From positions 1-12,386 of the forward strand of contig DHHG01000136.1 of the NCBI GenBank assembly GCA_002403175.1: 12,386 bases of DNA, written 5' to 3'. The stretch comes from Syntrophaceae bacterium UBA4778. GTDB lineage: Bacteria; Desulfobacterota; Syntrophia; Syntrophales; UBA4778. The position numbers and the translations under genes were made by a program. Positions 6,909-12,386 of the stretch are shown in pieces (within the stretch, counting starts at the first letter, position 1; each line of letters starts with the position of its first letter). Under the pieces are notes generated by a model, which searched no databases, was not told the DNA's origin, and was given only the letters and a program-made list of their open reading frames with translations.

Positions 6909-6950
6909 CCTCCTCTCCCGTGGGTCTTCGTCCCTCCCCGAGAGAGGAGG
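6909..6950. terminator. Second hairpin after the acyl-CoA dehydrogenase gene
   Basis: CCTCCTCTC (6909-6917) pairs perfectly with GAGAGGAGG (6942-6950) around a 24-nt loop. There is no clear T-run on the + strand. Together with the preceding hairpin it would isolate the operon from the next promoter. From 6951 to 7224 I see no convincing gene or signal. Confidence 0.45.
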
Positions 6951-7224
6951 AAATCCCGTTCATCATTTTATCCTTCATAAAAATATAAGCTGTAAGCCTC
7001 CTGCCTCTGTGAAGAGGATACTTCAGGTTTCTGGTATCGATGACCGAGTTGTTTGACGCGTTGGCAATGACAATACTCGAATTGACAAAGAGTTGGCTGC
7101 CTTGAGGATGCCCGCTACTTCTTTACAGACAAAATCAGTTCGTTAACTCTCCGGAGCGCATGATCCTTGCCGTTGATCGATATTGGAACCGACATAGAAA
7201 AGAATGGAGCCCCCCACATTTCAT

Positions 7225-7297
7225 CATATAGGGAAAATCCATATATTACCCCGGTTTTTTTCCTATATTGTAATTTTGTTGTGAGCCCGTCATTAAT
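7225..7297 (+). promoter_or_regulatory. Operator-like element and promoter upstream of the hydratase/dehydrogenase gene
   Basis: Direct half-sites CATATATT (7240-7247) and CCTATATT (7262-7269) start exactly 22 bp apart, with an inverted half-site CATATAGGG (7225-7233) before them. The second overlaps TTGTAA (7268-7273) as -35; ATTAAT (7292-7297) lies 18 bp on as -10. This region is not part of the 0.9-kb repeat, so its match to sites A and B is independent evidence that the element is functional. The predicted start lies about 100 bp before the ATG at 7402. Confidence 0.65.
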
Positions 7298-7401
7298 AAC
7301 CAAATTTCCAGTTAAAAAACAATGCCACATGGGTGGACGAAACCGTTATCATCCTATGTGGACAAAGACAGCGTAACAATTACGGAAAGGAACTAACGTT
7401 T

Positions 7402-9396
7402 ATGAATAGTATTTTTCAGTTAAAGTCGGAGAAGAATATCGGCATCGTCACCTTTGATGTTACGGGTGATGCCATGAACACGTGGACGGATGAGGCTTTT
7501 TCCAGTTTCTTCAGATTGCTGGATGAATTAGAGAAAACGAATACATTGAAGGGGTTAATCCTCATTTCAGGAAAACATGATAACTTCTTTGCAGGTGCCA
7601 ACCTGAAAAATCTTGCCCAATTATCGAGCCCGGAAGAAGTCCTGCAGACCCTTGAGCTTTTCCATGGTGCCTTCAATAGGCTGGAAAAACTCCCCATGCC
7701 CACGCTCTCCGCTATCCACGGATTTTGCCTCGGAGGTGGACTGGAGCTGGCACTGGCCTGCACTGCCCGGATCGCCAAAGAAGGTAAGACAACGATGATC
7801 GGACTTCCTGAATGTAATGTTGGTCTCTTACCCGGCGGAGGCGGTACTCAGCGCCTTCCACGGTTGATCGGTCCTGCCGCAGCGGAACTGATTGTTAAGG
7901 GGACGATGCTGTCCTCACCAAAAGCGCTGGAAATGGGTATCATTGACCGCCTGATCCCGGCCGATGGCGACCTTCTTGCAGCTGCTAAGGAATTCCTTAA
8001 TGAAATTATTGCTGGCAAGGCTAATCTAAAGCGTCCCGAACAGGATTTTTCCCAGATTGATGAACTGATTGAAGCAGCAAAGAAGACAGCTCTAAAGATG
8101 GCACGAGGCCGTGCGCTGCCGGGCCCCATGCTGGCGCTGAAGTCTATTCAGGACGGGGTCAAGGTACCCCTGCTCGAGGGACTGGAGATTGAGAAAAAAA
8201 ATTTCACCCAGGCCATCTTGTCAAACGAGGCCAAGGGAAGCATCAATACGTTTTTTATTAAGGGCATGACAGATAAACCCAAAGCCATGATGACAGAAGG
8301 ATTCGTGCCGAAGCCGCTCAGGAAAATCGGGGTCCTCGGTTTTGGGACAATGGGGCGAGGCATCATCATTGATATCATTACGAATATGAGAGTCCCGGTA
8401 CTGGTTAAAGATGTCCCTGAGGCGTTGGAGCCAGGGAGAGCATTTGTTCGCAAGGTCTTGGATGGAATGGCAGAGAAAGGACGTCTCAAGGCGCCCGTTG
8501 ACGAGTTTATGAGCCTGATCACTGTTACCGCCGATTACAGTTGGTTCAGTGATGTTGATCTCGTAATAGAAGCTGTTTTTGAAGACCTGAAAATTAAGGA
8601 GAAGGTCTACGGCGAACTCTGCAAGGCAGTGAAGGATTCTTGCATAATCGCTAGCAATACTTCATCTATCCCCATTGCGCAGATGACAGAGTATGTAACT
8701 TATCCTGCCAGATTCGGTGGCCTCCACTTCTTCTCTCCTGTATGGTTGATGCAGCTTGTAGAGGTGATTCGCGGAGAACTGACAAGCCGGGGCACCGTCA
8801 ATAATCTCCTGAATTTTGCAGCATCTATCAATAAACGTCCCATTGTCTGCCGGGATAATCCAGGCTTTGTCGTAAATGCTATGCTTTTTCCCATGCTCTG
8901 GGAGGCATTTCGTTGCCTGGAGGAGGGCAATGCAATCGAGAAAATTGATGAAGCAATGTTGGCGTTTGGAATGCCGGTCGGTCCCATTCGTCTCACTGAC
9001 GAAATCGGTATTGATATCCCATACAAGATTTTCAATGGCATGGGTATACGGCAGAATACACTCGCCAATATCGTGGAGTCCGGCCGCCTAGGATTAAAGA
9101 AATCGGGTAAAGGTTTCTTCCTGAAAGATGGTAATGTCGATCCGGAAATCCTGCCCCTCATCGCCAAAGCAGAAAAGAACGATCTGAAGAATACGGAACA
9201 GATCCAGGAAGTCATTCTTGAGTCAATGGCGAAAGCGGGAAAAGACCTCCTCGATAAAAGGATCATTGATGATGTGCGAATGATCGATGTCGGCATGATA
9301 TGGGGCGTAGGCTTTCCAGCAGATAAAGGAGGACCCATGAAATGGGCTGATCTCATCGGTATGAGCAAGCGCTTGTTCGGAAAGAACTTATATTAA
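7402..9396 (+). CDS. Fused enoyl-CoA hydratase / 3-hydroxyacyl-CoA dehydrogenase (FadB/FadJ-like)
   Basis: A 664-residue bifunctional protein. Residues 1-~200 form a crotonase domain with NFFAGANL (61-68) and both catalytic glutamates, E115 (GGGLELAL) and E137 (LPECNVGLLPGGGGTQRLPRL). From about 308 there is a Rossmann NAD domain (GVLGFGTMGRG, 310-320), then SNTSS (418-422) and HFFSPV with catalytic H442 paired to E454, followed by the C-terminal dehydrogenase domains (NPGFVVNAML, 486-495) and a second helical repeat. It would hydrate 2-enoyl-CoA and oxidise L-3-hydroxyacyl-CoA to 3-ketoacyl-CoA with NAD+. I chose ATG 7402 over an in-frame ATG at 7333 because GGAAAGGA sits about 10 bp before it and family similarity starts there. 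It has its own promoter and operator-like element and no close downstream partner. Confidence 0.93.
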   Translation: MNSIFQLKSEKNIGIVTFDVTGDAMNTWTDEAFSSFFRLLDELEKTNTLKGLILISGKHDNFFAGANLKNLAQLSSPEEVLQTLELFHGAFNRLEKLPMPTLSAIHGFCLGGGLELALACTARIAKEGKTTMIGLPECNVGLLPGGGGTQRLPRLIGPAAAELIVKGTMLSSPKALEMGIIDRLIPADGDLLAAAKEFLNEIIAGKANLKRPEQDFSQIDELIEAAKKTALKMARGRALPGPMLALKSIQDGVKVPLLEGLEIEKKNFTQAILSNEAKGSINTFFIKGMTDKPKAMMTEGFVPKPLRKIGVLGFGTMGRGIIIDIITNMRVPVLVKDVPEALEPGRAFVRKVLDGMAEKGRLKAPVDEFMSLITVTADYSWFSDVDLVIEAVFEDLKIKEKVYGELCKAVKDSCIIASNTSSIPIAQMTEYVTYPARFGGLHFFSPVWLMQLVEVIRGELTSRGTVNNLLNFAASINKRPIVCRDNPGFVVNAMLFPMLWEAFRCLEEGNAIEKIDEAMLAFGMPVGPIRLTDEIGIDIPYKIFNGMGIRQNTLANIVESGRLGLKKSGKGFFLKDGNVDPEILPLIAKAEKNDLKNTEQIQEVILESMAKAGKDLLDKRIIDDVRMIDVGMIWGVGFPADKGGPMKWADLIGMSKRLFGKNLY

Positions 9397-9425
9397 CGGG
9401 GCATTGTTAAATTCTAGTTTTTTTT
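9393..9425 (+). terminator. Weak candidate terminator after the hydratase/dehydrogenase gene
   Basis: TTAAC (9393-9397, overlapping the stop codon) can pair with GTTAA (9406-9410), and eight T residues follow at 9418-9425. The stem is short and AT-rich and the T-run is 7 nt away. Confidence 0.35.
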
Positions 9426-9460
9426 CGGCTCACTTTTTTCTTATTGTGGGGAGGATAAAA

Positions 9461-9559
9461 ATGGGTTATGTTGCGCGTAGCTGCATGAGTAAAGAGCTAC
9501 GCCGGGAAAGTTCGATTGGGGTGGTCAGTGGGCCTCTTCCGCTTTCAAGATCACCATGA
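9461..9559 (+). CDS. Possible 32-codon small ORF in the regulator leader
   Basis: ATG at 9461 is preceded by a strong GGGGAGG site (9448-9454) at good spacing and opens a 32-residue frame (starting MGYVARSCMSKELRRE) that ends in TGA at 9557-9559, 50 bp before the regulator gene. It has no recognisable domain or membrane segment. It might be a leader peptide that couples translation to the regulator mRNA, or chance. An 8-bp hairpin lies inside it. Confidence 0.3.
   Translation: MGYVARSCMSKELRRESSIGVVSGPLPLSRSP
9475..9502 (+). other. Perfect 8-bp hairpin in the regulator leader
   Basis: GCGTAGCT (9475-9482) pairs with AGCTACGC (9495-9502) around a 12-nt loop, inside the small ORF. No T-run follows, so it is not a standard terminator. 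Confidence 0.45.
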
Positions 9560-9580
9560 AAAGAAGCGGAATATTCTGAA

Positions 9581-9596
9581 ATAAAGTATACTTTAT
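9581..9596. promoter_or_regulatory. Perfect 16-bp palindrome just upstream of the regulator gene
   Basis: ATAAAGTATACTTTAT is a perfect palindrome ending 13 bp before the regulator ATG. It contains a TATACT that could serve as a -10, but with so little room before the start codon it fits better as an operator or mRNA hairpin. AAGTATAC also occurs at 3723-3730 beside the thiolase ribosome-binding site. Confidence 0.5.
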
Positions 9597-9609
9597 ACAG
9601 GATGGAACT

Positions 9610-11241
9610 ATGCCAGAAGTAATTAATCACAAGAGCGTGGCTCGACAGTATCAATTTCTGGAAAACTCTCTTCGAGAGAGCCAGGACGTTCTTAACACCA
9701 TCCTGCAGAAGTCTTTTGCTGCCATTTATGTCATCCAGAAAGGGAAAATTCGCAGGGTAAACCCCAAAGCCGCAGACTACACCGGTTATTCCGTTGAAGA
9801 ACTGGTTAGGATAAAAACAAGCAGCCTCATTCTTCCCGCCGACAGAGAGGATGCCCAGCGCAGAGCTCGTGCAATGCTGCGGGGCGAGTCGATAGCACCT
9901 TACGCATACCGAATAATTACCAAACAGGGCAATATTCGCTGGATCATAGAAACGGTATCCTTGATCACATATGAAGGGAGGCCGGCCGTTCTCGGGAACT
10001 GCATGGATATAACCGAACATCGGCTGGCCATTCAGGCGCTTCAGAATTCAGAGAATTTGTATCGGACCCTCTTCGAAACGACCCTTGCGGCGACTGTCAT
10101 CATTGAGGAAGATACCACTGTTTCCTTGGTGAACTCGGCATTCACAAGATTGTCGGGTTACAGCCGCGAAGAATGGGAAGGAAAGAAGAGCTGGACGGAA
10201 GTAGTTGCGCTTGAAGACAAAGAAAGGATGATGGGATATCATAGTCTCAGACGGATCAACCCCGATCAGTCGCCCAATAACTACGAATTCGGATTTATCA
10301 CTCGCCATGGAGAACTCCGGAACGTTATTCTTATGGTTGACTTAATACCGGGTACCAAGAAGAGTGTGGCCTCTTTTATCGATGTCACCGAGCACAAGCG
10401 TGCCGTGGTCAAACTGCAGGAATCTGAGAATCTCTATCGAACTATTTTCGAAAATACGGGAACGGCGACGATCATCATCGATGAGGATCTGAAGATCGTC
10501 CTGGCCAATACCGAGTTCGAGATCCTGACGAAGGCACTCTGGAAAGAAAAGCGCCAATGGACGGATTTGTTCAGGCCAAAAGACCTGGAGAAGATGGTTC
10601 AGTTTCAGCAAGCCAGGAATTCGCCCGTGAAGCAGGAAACCGTGCGGAACTTTCCGTGTGAAATGTGTGGCAAGGGAGGGGACAAAAAAATCGTCCTGAT
10701 TAGCAGCGCTCCCATTCCTGATTCGGGCAAAACGGTTGTTTCCATAACAGACATCAGCGAGCAGAAGCGGATCGAAGCCGCCCTGAGGGTTAGGGAACAG
10801 GAGATTGAAAAAAAATCCCGGAAACTGGAAGAAATGAATACTGCTCTGAAAGTCCTCCTGGACAAGAGAGAGGAAGATCGCAGGATGTTGGAAGAAACGG
10901 TCCTGAACAACGTGAGCGAACTGATTATCCCCAATCTGGCCGAACTGAAATCCAGAAAACTTTCGCCTTCCGATCTCGAACTGCTCAAAATTGTGGAATC
11001 CAATATCGTCAAAATTGTTTGCCCCTTCTCACAGCGGCTTCAGTCGAAGCACCTGAGATTGACCCAGAAGGAAATACAGATTGCGAACTATATACGTGAA
11101 GCCAAGTCGACAAAGGAAATTGCTGAGATCATGCACATCAGCACGGGGACGGTTTCTTTCCATCGGGACAACTTGAGAAAGAAACTCGGGCTCGGCAACA
11201 AGAAAATCAATCTGAAAAGTCACATCGATTCCATCACCTGA
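9610..11241 (+). CDS. Triple-PAS sensor regulator with C-terminal LuxR-type HTH
   Basis: A 543-residue cytoplasmic protein with no membrane segment. PAS 1 is about 27-136 (ending DITEH), PAS 2 about 149-264 (ending DVTEHKR) and PAS 3 about 273-387 (ending DISEQKR). PAS 2 and 3 open with nearly the same SENLYRT(L/I)FE string and look like an internal duplication. A charged coiled coil covers ~388-430, then a linker, then a LuxR/NarL HTH at ~482-535 (LTQKEIQIANYIREAKSTKEIAEIM, HISTGTVSFHRDNLRKKLGL). It has no receiver, kinase or GGDEF domain, so it probably senses a ligand or redox state directly. PAS 3 holds a CxxC (C350, C353). AGGA about 8 bp before ATG supports the start. It lies between the catabolic genes and a further operator-bearing region and is the natural candidate to bind the CCYRTATT elements; that is inference. 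Confidence 0.9.
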   Translation: MPEVINHKSVARQYQFLENSLRESQDVLNTILQKSFAAIYVIQKGKIRRVNPKAADYTGYSVEELVRIKTSSLILPADREDAQRRARAMLRGESIAPYAYRIITKQGNIRWIIETVSLITYEGRPAVLGNCMDITEHRLAIQALQNSENLYRTLFETTLAATVIIEEDTTVSLVNSAFTRLSGYSREEWEGKKSWTEVVALEDKERMMGYHSLRRINPDQSPNNYEFGFITRHGELRNVILMVDLIPGTKKSVASFIDVTEHKRAVVKLQESENLYRTIFENTGTATIIIDEDLKIVLANTEFEILTKALWKEKRQWTDLFRPKDLEKMVQFQQARNSPVKQETVRNFPCEMCGKGGDKKIVLISSAPIPDSGKTVVSITDISEQKRIEAALRVREQEIEKKSRKLEEMNTALKVLLDKREEDRRMLEETVLNNVSELIIPNLAELKSRKLSPSDLELLKIVESNIVKIVCPFSQRLQSKHLRLTQKEIQIANYIREAKSTKEIAEIMHISTGTVSFHRDNLRKKLGLGNKKINLKSHIDSIT

Positions 11242-11312
11242 TACGGGGTTTCTCCCTGTATTCGCCTTGTTCTTTTCCTGTATTGCATTTTCTTCATCAC
11301 TCCTCCAATAAT
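11241..11312 (+). promoter_or_regulatory. Operator-like element and promoter, right copy site A
   Basis: Directly after the regulator stop codon. Half-sites CCTGTATT at 11255-11262 and 11277-11284 are identical and 22 bp apart, with inverted ATACGGGG (11241-11248) before them. The -35 TTGCAT (11283-11288) and -10 AATAAT (11307-11312) are 18 bp apart. Confidence 0.6.
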
Positions 11313-11318
11313 GCCTCA

Positions 11319-11412
11319 ATTTTTCTCCCCTCAGAAAAGGAAATGCCAGGGGGATAGACGCTTTTACCGTGTGAATGGTAGCGCCTGCAGGCGCGTCCTC
11401 CCCCTGGTTTTT
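11319..11412 (+). ncRNA. Right copy of the candidate small RNA / terminator unit
   Basis: TCCCCCTGG (11399-11407) pairs with CCAGGGGGA (11346-11354), ACGC/GCGT extends the stem, and a perfect 14-bp palindrome GCGCCTGCAGGCGC (11381-11394) forms the inner hairpin; TTTTT follows (11408-11412). It is at least the intrinsic terminator of the regulator gene. With the site A promoter it could also define a ~94-nt RNA. The interval 11413-11590 shows nothing further. Confidence 0.45.
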
Positions 11413-11615
11413 GGGGATCAATCCCGGATGAAGTTGTTCTTCGATTCAATACGGATCAGATAGGAAATGAGGGCAGATAAAGAGAAAAATCATGATAACT
11501 GTTTTTTGTCAGTTGCCCCACACGCCTGAAAGACAGTCGGAGAAATTTTGATCGGTTATACGGGACCCTTCAGTGGTAAGGCTGTAGATTAGGGGCCACG
11601 GATTGATTCCGCACC

Positions 11616-11689
11616 GGATATATGTTTTCCCCATATATTAACCTCATTCTTTTCCTATATTGCCTATTCAGTCTGACTTTCATACAACA
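11616..11689 (+). promoter_or_regulatory. Operator-like element and promoter, right copy site B
   Basis: CATATATT (11632-11639) and CCTATATT (11654-11661) start 22 bp apart, preceded by inverted GGATATATG. TTGCCT follows as -35 and TACAAC 17 bp later as -10, as in the left copy. The first half-site differs from the left copy (CA for CC) and now equals that upstream of the hydratase/dehydrogenase gene. Confidence 0.6.
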
Positions 11690-11708
11690 TGAAAAAGTAC
11701 AACCTCTA

Positions 11709-11767
11709 CCGCCCCACAGGCGGATGTTGTTTAGCCTCTCCTTTACAATGTCTTGTCTGTGGGACGG
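11709..11767 (+). promoter_or_regulatory. Right copy of the 5' leader stem
   Basis: CCGCCCCACA (11709-11718) can pair with TGTGGGACGG (11758-11767) with a single mismatch, at the same place in the leader as the left-copy stem at 2008-2068. Confidence 0.35.
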
Positions 11768-11834
11768 CGGGGAGGGTCAGCTGGACTGATTCAGCAACTT
11801 AATTTCTCTATATAAAAAAATAAAGGAGAAATAA

Positions 11835-12221
11835 ATGGCTGCAAGCTGGAAAGATAGTTACAGGAGAAAACGTGTATCTTCTAAGGATGCAGCGAAACAG
11901 GTCAAAGACAATGATTTTATTTGTGTCGGATTGGGCATAGGCGCCTGCAGTCCGGATATCTATCATACTATTCTGGCTCGATGGAATGAATTGAAAGGCG
12001 TTAGGATCAAAGAAGCATTGATGGTACGCCCCGCCAAACTCTACGCTCCGAGCTTCCTGGAGTTGATCGAAGCCGATCGCGTCGTCTGCGTCCTGCCCAT
12101 CTATAAATTTCCCAAAATCATCGATTCCAATCTATACAGATGGTGGATAAAGCGAATTACCGATATTCAGCATAAAGTTACAGGCCTGATCGGTTATATG
12201 ATCGGGACTGAGATGAAATAG
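11835..12221 (+). pseudogene. Truncated, chimeric CoA-transferase paralogue
   Basis: A 128-codon frame with a good AAAGGAG ribosome-binding site. Codons 1-75 match the N-terminus of the CoA-transferase at 2156-3493; the remaining ~53 codons (starting LELIEADRVVCVLPIYK, ending YMIGTEMK) match no part of it and I do not recognise them. The catalytic Glu region, the GSGGQ motif and the whole C-terminal domain are missing, so it cannot be a working CoA-transferase. In the shared part I count 16 amino-acid changes against 7 silent codon changes, including G30C in the glycine-rich segment, which suggests relaxed selection. It keeps both operator-like elements and the leader upstream, so it may still be transcribed. 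It is either a deletion-fusion relic or a small new protein; the first is likelier. Confidence 0.75.
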
Positions 12222-12260
12222 ATTCGAAGAAGAAAAACATTCTTAGCGTATTAAAGCTGA

Positions 12261-12377
12261 AGCACTGCCTCCATTTCAGGTATTTTTGGCATTGAGCTTT
12301 TCGAGCCGAGTTGCCCCGGAACGGAAACAACTGCTGCATACGGACATATAGTGGAGCATGCGAAGGAATTGGAATAA
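12261..12377 (+). other. Open frame without a start codon at the right edge, possible gene fragment
   Basis: After an in-frame TGA, 38 codons run to TAA at 12375-12377 (IELFEPSCPGTETTAAYGHI near the middle). There is no ATG/GTG start and no ribosome-binding site, and I cannot assign a family. It may be debris from the deletion that truncated the neighbouring CoA-transferase gene, or chance. Nothing else is evident in 12222-12386. Confidence 0.2.
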
Positions 12378-12386
12378 TTTTCAAAA

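Larger units (their letters stand above)
11174..12056. repeat. Right copy of the ~0.9-kb direct repeat
   Basis: Collinear with 1456-2377. It starts inside the last codons of the intact regulator gene, covers a 593-bp non-coding region and ends after ~75 codons of a second CoA-transferase gene. Homology stops sharply at about 12056, within the codons after PSF. Recombination between the two copies would delete or amplify the intervening ~9.7 kb. Confidence 0.9.

Noticed and set aside
7115..7330. Minus-strand 71-codon frame in the gap before the hydratase/dehydrogenase gene
   Set aside because: It covers the operator and promoter of the + strand gene, shows no recognised domain and has no clear ribosome-binding site.
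7333..7401. Upstream in-frame ATG that would add 23 residues to the hydratase/dehydrogenase
   Set aside because: No ribosome-binding site precedes it, the added residues have no counterpart in crotonase-family N-termini, and ATG 7402 has GGAAAGGA upstream.
1..12386. CRISPR array, tRNA or rRNA gene
   Set aside because: No regularly spaced short repeats with unique spacers, and no cloverleaf-like or rRNA-conserved segment was noticed on either strand.

Overview
The window reads as bacterial DNA of moderate GC content. It probably comes from an anaerobic, fatty- or organic-acid-degrading member of the former Deltaproteobacteria (Syntrophus/Smithella-like). That placement is an inference from the gene set and from the multi-PAS LuxR-type regulator; no marker gene confirms it. 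All convincing genes are on the + strand.

Layout: (1) 1-382 holds the 3' end of an unrecognised gene and a two-copy 39-bp tandem repeat. (2) 383-1333 is a ketopantoate reductase family gene. (3) 1456-2155 holds a decayed 3' end of a LuxR-type regulator followed by a long, structured non-coding region. (4) 2156-9396 is a beta-oxidation cluster: an acetyl-CoA hydrolase/transferase family CoA-transferase, a thiolase, a large acyl-CoA dehydrogenase and a fused enoyl-CoA hydratase/3-hydroxyacyl-CoA dehydrogenase. Together these cover acyl-CoA formation by CoA exchange, dehydrogenation, hydration, second oxidation and thiolysis. No ETF, acyl-CoA ligase or hydrogenase gene is present. (5) 9610-11241 is an intact triple-PAS, LuxR-HTH regulator. 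(6) 11242-12221 is a second copy of the non-coding region of part 3, leading into a second CoA-transferase gene that is homologous only for its first ~75 codons and then carries an unrelated tail.

Two observations stand out. First, about 0.9 kb (1456-2377) is repeated at 11174-12056, in the order regulator 3' end, non-coding region, CoA-transferase 5' end. The two copies are damaged in complementary ways: the left one lost its regulator and kept the CoA-transferase, the right one kept the regulator and lost the CoA-transferase body. Second, a shared control element occurs five times, twice in each repeat copy and once upstream of the fused hydratase/dehydrogenase. It is two direct half-sites of the form CCYRTATT exactly 22 bp apart, with the second overlapping a plausible -35 hexamer and an inverted third half-site just upstream. 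I propose it is the operator of a LuxR-type activator, most simply the one encoded at 9610-11241, controlling the CoA-transferase and hydratase/dehydrogenase genes. The first element of each repeat copy precedes a short unit ending in a strong hairpin plus T-run, so it may produce a small RNA of about 95-100 nt or an attenuated leader. These are sequence-only inferences.
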